Below, in pieces: positions 25,401 to 31,267 of a DNA stretch of 31,267 nucleotides (the stretch's first letter is position 1; each line of letters begins with the position of its first letter). The notes under the pieces are model-generated. The model was not told where the DNA came from and made no database searches. It saw only the letters and a program-made list of their open reading frames with translations. The stretch is from CAZSNT01 sp964607765. GTDB taxonomy: Bacteria > Verrucomicrobiota > Lentisphaeria > Oligosphaerales > JABHEG01. A program made the translations under genes and the position numbers. The stretch spans positions 1-31,267 of the forward strand of contig CAZSNT010000125.1 of NCBI GenBank assembly GCA_964607765.1. The letters run 5' to 3'.

Positions 25401-27257
25401 GTCCGGAACAACGTCTTCCTCGCCCAGCGCCGGCACGCACTGCTGGCCCGCTGTAGCGGCGGGTTGTTCGAGGGCAACCTCGTCGACGGCGTCGGTGGGA
25501 ACGGGGTGTCGCTGAACAACGAGATCGGCAGCTTCTATGAGGGCCCGCTCCCGCGCGACACCGTGATCCGGGACAACACCTTCCGCAACACGTTCTGGGA
25601 CGCCGTCAAGGTCTACGCCAACGGCAAGGGCGCTGTGGCCCGCAACATCACCGTCACAGGCAACCGGATCAGCGACTGGCGGAAGTCAGCCGTCAGCTTG
25701 GCCGCGGTCGACGGCGGCGTTATCGAGGGCAACACCATCGAGACCGGACGCGGCGATGGTGCCACCGAGGTGCCGCTGGTCGTCCGAAACAGCAAGGACC
25801 TGCGCATCGTCGGCAACAGCATCACCGATACTCGTCCGGAACTGGCCGCCGTCTACGATCTCGGCACCGGAGTCGACCACGACTCGCTGGTGATGAACGA
25901 CAATCGTGAGATGCTGCACGAGGACTTTCCCGTCCACCGGAGGCGCGTGCCGCAAGGATTCGTTCAGGTCCGGGGGCAGCCGGCCCGTCCACTCGAGGCG
26001 CCCGAAAAGACCGGCGCTGTGATTTCCCGGGACGTGTTCGTGATCGACGGCCGCCGTGCTCATGGCTGGGACCTGCATCCGCCCTGGCGAAAAGGCGTGT
26101 GCGGCGCGGTCTTCGTCGAACTGCCCACGGCACTGCCGCCCGGTGGACACATCCGGTTCGCCGCGTGCATGCCGGGCAGGAAAGTCGGCGACGGCGTGGT
26201 GCTGACCCTCTCCTGGAAGCCGGCCGATGCGGCCGACAACGCCTACAAAGCATGCTACACGGCGACCATCACGGAGGAAGACTGGACTACGGGCCGAGCT
26301 CAAGTGGACACGGCCGAGCCCGGAGTTGTACTGCGCTTCACCGTCGATTGCGGTCCCGCTGACAACACCCGAGACGACTCCGTGCAGGTTGCGTGGCTCG
26401 GACTCGAACTGGGCGAACCCAGCCCATACGGTGCGGACCCCGATGATCTGGTCTCGCCGGTGATGACCGACGATGCGCCAACACCGGGCAAGCGCGTCCG
26501 GCAAGTTGCGCCCGAGTATGAGGCGACCGAGGTCTATCATACCCTCTACCTGCCGACCAACTGGGAGCCGGACAAGCGTTTCCCAGTGATTGTCGAATAC
26601 ACCGGCAACAAGTGGACGTTCGGCCCCGGCACGATCGACGTGGCGAACCTGGGCTACGGCATGAGCGGCGGCAAGGACTACATCTGGATAACCATGCCCT
26701 ACGTCGAGAAGGGGCGTAAGACGAACGCGGTGAAATGGTGGGGCGACCGGCAGGCGACCGTCGACTACTGCAAGACCAATCTCCCGCGCATCTGCGAGGC
26801 GTGGGGCGGCGACCCGGGCCGGGTGATTGTCTGCGGCTTCTCGCGCGGCGCCATCGGCACCAGCTACATCGGCCTGGCCGATGACGAGATCGCCGCGCTC
26901 TGGGCCGGGATCTTCACCTTCGACCATTTTGACGGGCACCAGGAATGGGGCTACCCGCAGTGCGATCGTGACTCGGCCCTGAAACGCCTGGCGCGGCTCA
27001 AGGGTCGGCCGGTCCTGGTCGGCGGACAGCGGCCGGCGAAGAAGGACTACCTCGAGAACCACCTGGAGCTGGCCGACTTCACGTTTGTCAAGGTCCCGAC
27101 CGGCACGATCTTCAAGATCCCCGGCGGCGCGATCCAATCGACGCACACCGACATGTGGATGCACCGCGACAGCACCTACCGCCGCCAGGTCCGTGCCTGG
27201 TTGAAATCGGTCCTTGCCGGCCGGGGCCGCCAGCCCGGCAACAGATCAGCCGATTAA
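22467..27257 (+). CDS. exported tandem beta-helix (GH110/pectate-lyase-like) plus esterase fusion
   Basis: This is a 1596-residue protein with an N-terminal signal (MRYAELILVCVITAFAA). Two homologous right-handed beta-helix units begin at about residue 27 (FRVADYGAVGDGRTDD) and 578 (FRVADFGAVGDGETDD), each opening with the Pectate_lyase_3-type motif. Each has D-x-x-H followed by an Asp pair at identical spacing: D310 with D333/D334 (GDDCLNL), and D843 with D866/D867 (LDDAINI). This resembles the aspartate arrangement of GH110 alpha-galactosidases and is also reminiscent of GH28. A beta-sandwich linker (about 1170-1320) leads to an alpha/beta-hydrolase domain from about 1370 with nucleophile motif G1457-F-S1459-R-G1461, probably a carbohydrate esterase. 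One polypeptide may deacylate and cleave the same glycan. The domain functions are inferred. Confidence 0.78.
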   Translation: MRYAELILVCVITAFAANSEGAGTMRQFRVADYGAVGDGRTDDRPAIQRAFDAAKEAGGPVKVVFEEKPYLLGNNPGAWHTFVLEGFSGLTIEGNGATLVCADANLALHFNGGRNITVRGLTLDVTAPRVTQGEVVAIDPSGTMDVKLMAGYPEPPVEAFLEANNHRAWGGGGRHMIVFENGGAARNTTMKGDHLYIRNITRVSNGVFRFFVHDDYMRIFPDVAVGNWVSYGLNKSNLTAAVKAAKDKSASIYAQIAADRVENITFEDISIYGSLNGGIRVSDMPGDVILRNVDIVRKPGTRNLLSTCSDALHLMNIRGRVVMEDCEIEAAGDDCLNLGAQRENVVAVDAADSRIVTLRSTDHRYYYYTIQKGDRLQFLDTVEKKVLGVRIVTGVVFDPRRLTHTVTLGRGVPGLVAGKTQVMHLGQNTRSTVIRNNTVTPYMRNALLARARNMTITGNKLDCSRGGVLGLNLSFASGQDDARLRNVRVTGNTFICPDNLSLVAWRPYRDRNGAPDTRDIAVTGNVFETAKKNGIRVGGVDGLLWKGNRIMREGKLVDDPGNLMSVSDCTMTEDDAREFRVADFGAVGDGETDDGPAIRKALEAAVAAGPGARLAFENRRYRLGKAKVDYHIPLKGVKGLTIEGNGAELINNPWNNLVLLDECEDVTVRGFVVDCDPLPFTQGTITEVDTEAGAFLLRIHDGYDNPLEVYQRIGKAKPNWGWGVCIDPVARKRKPEAIMHLFMDDVTTTETGLLRVQLTDSYRKHASELAAGDRFVITMKYGGHGASFAVKRSRNCRLEDNTIYTVKYGMTHSFSDNRGRIHAKAVRITFRPGTDRLISTPKDGFHCKHNALGPIIKDGLYEGMLDDAINISVCPYWVREDLGDNRYLIAEVAFSPRAGDTLMAYTPRPGTMTDGLVVQAVEPQPTPKRMRGKWNIITLNKPIPGLGLHRGGNLFPGGRDKLVFTGLYNIDASGKDYIVRNNVFLAQRRHALLARCSGGLFEGNLVDGVGGNGVSLNNEIGSFYEGPLPRDTVIRDNTFRNTFWDAVKVYANGKGAVARNITVTGNRISDWRKSAVSLAAVDGGVIEGNTIETGRGDGATEVPLVVRNSKDLRIVGNSITDTRPELAAVYDLGTGVDHDSLVMNDNREMLHEDFPVHRRRVPQGFVQVRGQPARPLEAPEKTGAVISRDVFVIDGRRAHGWDLHPPWRKGVCGAVFVELPTALPPGGHIRFAACMPGRKVGDGVVLTLSWKPADAADNAYKACYTATITEEDWTTGRAQVDTAEPGVVLRFTVDCGPADNTRDDSVQVAWLGLELGEPSPYGADPDDLVSPVMTDDAPTPGKRVRQVAPEYEATEVYHTLYLPTNWEPDKRFPVIVEYTGNKWTFGPGTIDVANLGYGMSGGKDYIWITMPYVEKGRKTNAVKWWGDRQATVDYCKTNLPRICEAWGGDPGRVIVCGFSRGAIGTSYIGLADDEIAALWAGIFTFDHFDGHQEWGYPQCDRDSALKRLARLKGRPVLVGGQRPAKKDYLENHLELADFTFVKVPTGTIFKIPGGAIQSTHTDMWMHRDSTYRRQVRAWLKSVLAGRGRQPGNRSAD

Positions 27258-27268
27258 CCCAATGCAGT

Positions 27269-27308
27269 CGAGAGGCACCGATGGGAACCGACAGCTATCG
27301 ACAATCAG
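27269..27308. repeat. four-unit decamer array, dispersed copy B
   Basis: CGAGAGGCAC, CGATGGGAAC, CGACAGCTAT and CGACAATCAG, followed by GGATGCG, match copy A (4022-4061) unit for unit. The second unit contains the ATG used here as the start of the downstream sulfatase. In both copies the array is open in the sulfatase frame and reads GTD..RQSGMR. Confidence 0.8.
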
Positions 27309-28879
27309 GGATGCGAAACGCAGACAACGCTGGAGCACGGCGGTCCTCCGCCACCCCGCGTCGCACGCCGGTGCCGACGACGCGCGCCGGATGGTCGAGG
27401 ACGACCATTGCTCCAGTCGCGTGGTGGAGCGTGATCCGGGCGGCCGTGTGTCTGCTGCTTGGCCTGCTCCTGCCTGCACAGGCCGCCAAGCCGGCACGGC
27501 CCAACATCCTCTTCATCGCGATCGACGACATGCGGCCGGAGATGGCCTGCTACGGCGCGCAACGTGCGATCACGCCGAACATCGATCGGGTCGCCGCCGC
27601 CGGGGTCCGGTTCGATCGCGCCTATGTCTGCTATCCGCTCTGCAATCCGTCGCGCACGGCGCTGATTTCCGGCCAGCGTGTGGCGCCGTTCTGCCTGCCG
27701 CACGAGGCGGGGAAATCGTACTCGAACGTCTTCAAGACCACGGACCCGCTGCCCAAGGCGCTCAAGAACGGCGGCTACTACACCGCGGTCTACGGCAAGT
27801 TCTACCACGGCCGCGCCGGGCTGTACGACGTCAGCCACTGGGATGTGCCCGGCCCGATGCGGGTTGACGGTGTCAAGGAATGGTCGCCGAAAATAGCCAA
27901 GGCGATCGTGGCGTCGGGCGGGCGCAAGGATCATCTCAGGATGTACCTGGAAGAGCGGGGGAAGGAGGCCGGCGGGGCTCTGATCTGGGCCGCGCTCGAC
28001 GGGCCCGACACGACGCTGAGTGACGGGCTGACGGCCAGGGAGACGATCAAGGTCATCCGTAACCGGCCGAAGGACAAACCGTTCTTCATTGCCGCGGGGT
28101 TCATCCGCCCGCACTTGCCGTGGATCGCGCCGAAGAAGTATTTCGACATGTATGCCGCGGACGTCGGCACGCTCGCCGAGACTCCCCCAGGCCGGCGCAC
28201 GCTGCAGACTGGCGACAGCAAGCGCGGCGGCCCGACCGGCAACGGGCTCTGGAACGAGGGCGTATCGGACGAACAGGCCCAGCAACTCATCCGCGCCTAC
28301 CTCGCCTCGACCAGCTACGCGGACGCGCAGATCGGCAAGCTCCTGGATACGCTGGACGCCGAGGGCCTGACGGACAACACGATCGTCGTGCTCTGGGGTG
28401 ATCATGGCTATCACCTGACCGAGCACGGGCTCTGGCGCAAGAACTCGCCCTGGCACGTGGCGTTGCGTTGTCCGCTAATCATCAAAGCCCCCGGCCTGGC
28501 CGCCGGCAAAAGCACCAATGCCGTCGTCGAGAGCGTGGACGTCTATCCGACCCTCCTCGAGCTTACGGGCGTGTCCGTTGCCGTCGGCGTGCGGCTCGAC
28601 GGCGAAAGCCTCGTCCCCCTGCTGAAGAACCCGGCCGCAGACATCCCCGGCGACGCCCTGGTAGCCGCCCGTGGCGTGCACGGTCTGGTCACCGACCGCT
28701 ACCGGTTCATGATGTCGAAGCACACCGGGCACGTCGAGCTCTACGATCTCGAGCAGGACCCCGGCGAGTGGCATAACCTCGCCGACGACCCGGGGCAGCA
28801 GGCGAAGATTGCAGAATTCAAGGAGCGAGTGCTAACCGGCTGGCGCTTCAACGAGCCGCTGTTCGAGAGATGGCATTGA
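27281..28879 (+). CDS. iduronate-2-sulfatase-like exported sulfatase, copy 2
   Basis: This 532-residue reading contains DDMRPEMACYG, C121-N-P-S-R125 (YPLCNPSRTALISGQR) and WGDHGYHLTEHGLWRKNS, all shared with the gene at 17904. The signal peptide is VIRAAVCLLLGLLLPAQAA, at residues about 51-69. The start is uncertain: ATG 27281 has AGAGG 5 nt upstream but gives a 50-residue arginine-rich extension encoded partly by the decamer array. ATG 27311 and GTG 27431 would shorten it, the last giving an ordinary signal peptide but with a poorly placed Shine-Dalgarno. The spacer from the previous stop is only 23 bp. Substrate considerations are as for copy 1; two near-copies in one locus suggest a dosage need or a slight shift in specificity. 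Confidence 0.88.
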   Translation: MGTDSYRQSGMRNADNAGARRSSATPRRTPVPTTRAGWSRTTIAPVAWWSVIRAAVCLLLGLLLPAQAAKPARPNILFIAIDDMRPEMACYGAQRAITPNIDRVAAAGVRFDRAYVCYPLCNPSRTALISGQRVAPFCLPHEAGKSYSNVFKTTDPLPKALKNGGYYTAVYGKFYHGRAGLYDVSHWDVPGPMRVDGVKEWSPKIAKAIVASGGRKDHLRMYLEERGKEAGGALIWAALDGPDTTLSDGLTARETIKVIRNRPKDKPFFIAAGFIRPHLPWIAPKKYFDMYAADVGTLAETPPGRRTLQTGDSKRGGPTGNGLWNEGVSDEQAQQLIRAYLASTSYADAQIGKLLDTLDAEGLTDNTIVVLWGDHGYHLTEHGLWRKNSPWHVALRCPLIIKAPGLAAGKSTNAVVESVDVYPTLLELTGVSVAVGVRLDGESLVPLLKNPAADIPGDALVAARGVHGLVTDRYRFMMSKHTGHVELYDLEQDPGEWHNLADDPGQQAKIAEFKERVLTGWRFNEPLFERWH

Positions 28880-28929
28880 GGCGTGACAGACATGGATGTA
28901 GCCAAGGTCTCAGCTTTTGCGGGCCCGAC

Positions 28930-29009
28930 ACAGTGGTGCGGACGCCACCGTCCGCACGAGGGCTCGTCCGGCCGGCAGCTTGTTCGGACGGTGGCGTCCA
29001 CACCACTGT
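28930..29009. repeat. 25-bp inverted repeat with a competing short hairpin
   Basis: The left arm 28930-28954 pairs with 28985-29009 with one mismatch in 25 bp (28939 against 29000) around a 30-nt loop. Inside the left arm, GTGCGGAC (28936-28943) can instead pair with GTCCGCAC (28950-28957) across a 6-nt loop. The spacer 28880-29058 otherwise holds only this element and a heptamer array. No U-tract follows. Confidence 0.85.
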
Positions 29010-29019
29010 CGCTGCCGGG

Positions 29020-29047
29020 CACGACTCACGAACCACGACCGATGACC
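29020..29047. repeat. four-unit heptamer array before a sulfatase
   Basis: CACGACT, CACGAAC, CACGACC and GATGACC are in register, the last one diverged. The array is followed by GGAG, the likely ribosome-binding site, and the ATG at 29059. Confidence 0.6.
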
Positions 29048-29058
29048 GGAGAAACAAG

Positions 29059-30981
29059 ATGAGAACATGCCTGATCATACTGGTAGCGGCGTTGGCTCTG
29101 CCGCTAGCAGCCGCCCCGGCGCAGCGCCCGCCTGTGGTGAGCCCGTCGAAACCAAACATCGTCTTCCTGCTCAGCGACGATCAGCCGTTGCGCGCGATGG
29201 GGCATCGTGAGGCGTGGTTCCACACGCCGAACATGGACAAGCTCGCACAAGAGGGTGTCGTTTTCGAGAATGGGTTCGTCGAGAGCTCCATCTGCTGTGT
29301 CAGCCGTGCGAGTATCATGCTCGGGCAGCACAACGCCACGCACTTGATCCAGAGCTTTGATACGCCGATCAGTGCGGAGCAGATCGAGCAATCGTTCCCG
29401 GTCCTACTCCGCACAGCCGGCTACCGCACGGCGTTGCTCGGCAAGTACGCTGTGGGCCACACCCGCGCCGCGCCGAAGGAGCTCTGCCTGCCGGCCGAGC
29501 ATTTTGATCTCTGGTTCGGCTTCCTGCAGAGCCCCAGCTATGCGCAAAAGGTGGATGGCAAGAAGCGGTACCTGACGTCCGTGATGGAGGAGAAGGCGAT
29601 CCGGTTCATGAAAGAGACGCCGGCGGATCAGCCGTTCATGGTCTACCTGTGCCTGCCGGAACCGCACGGTCAGGGCGGCCCGGGCGGGCCATGGAACTTC
29701 CGCGACCCGGACTTCGAGATTCCCGCGCCGAATGGCCCGCCGCCCCCGGTCGAGACCATGACGGAAGCGGCCTATGCGCGTCTGCCCGAAGCGATCAGGA
29801 CGAGCAAGAACAACAAGATCGTCGGGCGCCCGGCGTCCAGCTACACCAAGTACATGACCACCGTCCGCGACTACACCGCCCGCACCGACCTGAGTATCGG
29901 CCGTATCCGCGCGGCGCTGAAAGAGATGGGGCGGGAGGAGAATACCGTCATCATCTTCGCCTCCGACAACGGCAGCATGTGGGGCGCACACGGGATCGCG
30001 GGTAAGTGGAACATGTACGAGGAGAGCATCCGCGTGCCGATGATGATCTACGACCCGCGCCTGCCCAAATCCACCTGCGGAGTCCGCAAACAGATGGTGC
30101 TCAACTACGACCTGACCGCCACCGTCATGGACGTCGCCGGCGTGCCTGCCCCGCACATGCAGGGCAAGAGCCTGCTCCCGGTGATGAAAGACCCGGACGC
30201 CGCATGGCGCCAGGACTGGTACTACCACCACGACGTGTTCAGCAGGGGCAAAGGGAAGCTGCCCAAGTGCGAAGGCATCCGCACCGAGCGCTGGAAATAC
30301 ATCCGCTACAAAGACACCAACCCCGTCCAGGAAGAGCTCTTCGACCTGGCGGCCGATCCGAAGGAAACGGAGAATCTCGCCGGCCGCCCCGAACACGCCG
30401 AGATCCTTAACCAGCTCCGGGCACGCACCAACGAACTGAAAACGGCGCTGGCGAAAGCGGCGAGCAGGAAGGTCCCGGTTCGTCGGCCGGCGCGCTCTGA
30501 TTCAGGCGTGAGAGGCCCCGGAGATGAGCGCATGCTCGACCAGCCCATCGACCTGAACCGGGGCGATCTCTACGTGTCGTTCCTCGCGCAGCGCGATGCA
30601 GCGGGCGCGTTCCGGGTGGACTTCAGCAACGGGAAGAAACAGGTGCGCCTCGGCGTATCGGTCGCTGCGGACGGCACGGTCACGCCGCAGGGAGCTGCTG
30701 TACAGACACCGAGCGCGCCCGGGCTGTTCAAGGCGGATACCGCGTATCGGGTGGTACTGAAGTTCTCCAATGATGGCAAAGACAAGGGGGCCGTCACCCG
30801 TGTGAAGCTGTTTGCGGACGGCAGGCTTCCTGCCAGCCCGGACGCCATTGAATGGGATGTGACCACCAGCGGCGGCAAGACCGGCGTCACGCAGGATCGG
30901 GTGGCGCTAGGGGGCCTCAGCGGAGCCGTGAAGCTCGACGACCCGCGGGTGGAAAGAACATGGAATGGGATCATTCAATGA
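29059..30981 (+). CDS. exported sulfatase (CxVSR variant) with C-terminal beta-sandwich
   Basis: This is a 640-residue protein. The ATG at 29059 is supported by GGAG at 29048-29051 and by the signal peptide that follows (MRTCLIILVAALALPLAAAPA). FLLSDDQPLRAMG holds the metal aspartates. The formylglycine motif is C79-C-V-S-R83 (ESSICCVSRASIMLG), with Val replacing the usual Pro/Ala as in the sulfatase at 4148. FASDNGSMWGAHG is the second metal site. Residues from about 490 (MLDQPIDLNRGDLYVSF) to the end form an added beta-sandwich of LamG/concanavalin-like appearance, common on exported enzymes of this kind of bacterium and probably carbohydrate-binding or cell-surface related (inference). It resembles the gene at 4148 more than the iduronate-type pair. 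Confidence 0.9.
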   Translation: MRTCLIILVAALALPLAAAPAQRPPVVSPSKPNIVFLLSDDQPLRAMGHREAWFHTPNMDKLAQEGVVFENGFVESSICCVSRASIMLGQHNATHLIQSFDTPISAEQIEQSFPVLLRTAGYRTALLGKYAVGHTRAAPKELCLPAEHFDLWFGFLQSPSYAQKVDGKKRYLTSVMEEKAIRFMKETPADQPFMVYLCLPEPHGQGGPGGPWNFRDPDFEIPAPNGPPPPVETMTEAAYARLPEAIRTSKNNKIVGRPASSYTKYMTTVRDYTARTDLSIGRIRAALKEMGREENTVIIFASDNGSMWGAHGIAGKWNMYEESIRVPMMIYDPRLPKSTCGVRKQMVLNYDLTATVMDVAGVPAPHMQGKSLLPVMKDPDAAWRQDWYYHHDVFSRGKGKLPKCEGIRTERWKYIRYKDTNPVQEELFDLAADPKETENLAGRPEHAEILNQLRARTNELKTALAKAASRKVPVRRPARSDSGVRGPGDERMLDQPIDLNRGDLYVSFLAQRDAAGAFRVDFSNGKKQVRLGVSVAADGTVTPQGAAVQTPSAPGLFKADTAYRVVLKFSNDGKDKGAVTRVKLFADGRLPASPDAIEWDVTTSGGKTGVTQDRVALGGLSGAVKLDDPRVERTWNGIIQ

Positions 30982-31000
30982 GTCCACTCCAGAAAGTCAT

Positions 31001-31098
31001 AACCTTGTCTCGAACCTTGTCTCGAACCTTGTCTCGAACCAAGATCCCTGACCGGTCTGGGCACAGAGACAGAGAAGGACAAAGTTCGAGACAAGGTT
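31001..31098. repeat. 12-mer tandem array with an inverted copy
   Basis: AACCTTGTCTCG is repeated three times exactly (31001-31036) plus AACC. An inverted copy, GTTCGAGACAAGGTT, lies at 31084-31098 and pairs perfectly over 15 bp with 31025-31039. The other left units offer partly overlapping alternative partners. The spacer 30982-31141 contains nothing else except the palindrome at 31107-31121. Confidence 0.9.
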
Positions 31099-31106
31099 GG
31101 TTGTTC

Positions 31107-31121
31107 GTGCGGAATCCGCAC
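31107..31121. promoter_or_regulatory. 15-bp palindrome before the last sulfatase
   Basis: GTGCGGAATCCGCAC has perfect 7-bp arms around one base. It lies 20 bp upstream of the ATG at 31142. It could be an operator or a small leader hairpin. Its arms match the GTGCGGA/TCCGCAC of the hairpin at 28936-28957, so it may instead be repeat-derived. Confidence 0.4.
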
Positions 31122-31141
31122 TTCTTGGAAAGGACTCTTCA

Positions 31142-31267
31142 ATGATGATGAAACGTACATTGTGTTTCTCGTTCTTCGCGCTGTTGTTGCCCGGTATGGC
31201 GGTCACTGTGCTTGCCGCGGATATTGCCGGCTCCAAACCAAATATTGTCCTTGTTCTTGTGGATGAT
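31142..31267 (+). CDS. sulfatase, N-terminal part, cut by window end
   Basis: There are 42 codons, open to the window edge. A signal peptide (MMMKRTLCFSFFALLLPGMA, ending VTVLAA) is followed by SKPNIVLVLVDD, the first strand and metal-binding aspartates of S1-type sulfatases. The catalytic cysteine lies beyond the window. Three consecutive ATG codons (31142, 31145, 31148) are possible starts; GGAAAGGA about 10 nt upstream is the ribosome-binding site. The gene continues the sulfatase-rich locus to the right. Confidence 0.82.
   Translation, partial: MMMKRTLCFSFFALLLPGMAVTVLAADIAGSKPNIVLVLVDD

Noticed and set aside
22194..25436. 1080-residue open frame on the minus strand
   Set aside because: It is antisense to the GH78 and beta-helix genes, repeat-like in composition (Val/Asp/Gly/His-rich), with no motifs; an artefact of codon bias on the + strand.
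25686..27164. 492-residue minus-strand open frame
   Set aside because: It is the shadow of the C-terminal beta-sandwich and esterase domains of the fusion gene; no ribosome-binding site or domain.
28930..29009. Insertion sequence ends
   Set aside because: The inverted arms enclose only 30 bp, there is no transposase in the window, and no target-site duplication is evident.
3975..31098. CRISPR array
   Set aside because: Short repeats are directly contiguous with no unique spacers, units are 7-13 bp, and there are no cas genes.

Overview
The window is a dense, one-directional polysaccharide-utilisation locus: every gene I accept is on the + strand. The DNA is GC-rich, with seven sulfatases (one cut by the right edge), three large FAD oxidoreductases and several glycoside hydrolases. 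Together with a LacI regulator and the absence of SusC/SusD, this suggests the PVC superphylum. Kiritimatiellota is my best guess, with Lentisphaerota or Planctomycetota possible. There is no rRNA, tRNA or housekeeping marker, so this is inference from gene content only.

Layout. 1-177 is a regulatory leader with a sigma70-like promoter and a LacI-type palindrome. 178-3971 is a LacI regulator joined by an ATGA overlap to FAD oxidoreductase 1. 4148-7497 is an exported sulfatase followed by a GH127-like beta-L-arabinofuranosidase. 7494-7767 is a short signal-peptide ORF running into a tandem 98-bp repeat. 7768-19352 is a tight run: sulfatase, FAD oxidoreductase 2, a DUF4832-type TIM-barrel protein, FAD oxidoreductase 3, a cytoplasmic sulfatase and an iduronate-2-sulfatase-like enzyme. 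After a repeat-filled spacer come a GH78 alpha-L-rhamnosidase-like enzyme and a 1596-residue fusion of two beta-helix domains with an esterase. These are followed by a second iduronate-type sulfatase, a sulfatase with an extra C-terminal beta-sandwich, and the start of another sulfatase.

How it may work together. Signal peptides place most sulfatases, the FAD oxidoreductases, the TIM-barrel protein and the beta-helix/esterase outside the cytoplasm. GH127, GH78 and one sulfatase lack signals and look cytoplasmic. The set fits stepwise removal of sulfate, acyl groups and rhamnose, arabinose and possibly alpha-galactose residues from a sulfated heteroglycan. The FAD enzymes are the least explained part: three paralogues, flanked by carbohydrate-binding-like domains and interleaved with sulfatases, suggest an oxidative step on the same glycan (inference).

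A second layer is the spacer DNA. Nearly every longer gap, and one loop inside each of two sulfatase genes, holds short tandem arrays of 7-, 10-, 12- or 13-mers. The heptamer and decamer arrays usually have exactly four units. They resemble the STRR arrays of cyanobacteria, but here they lie in sulfatase-gene leaders and in one homologous sulfatase loop.
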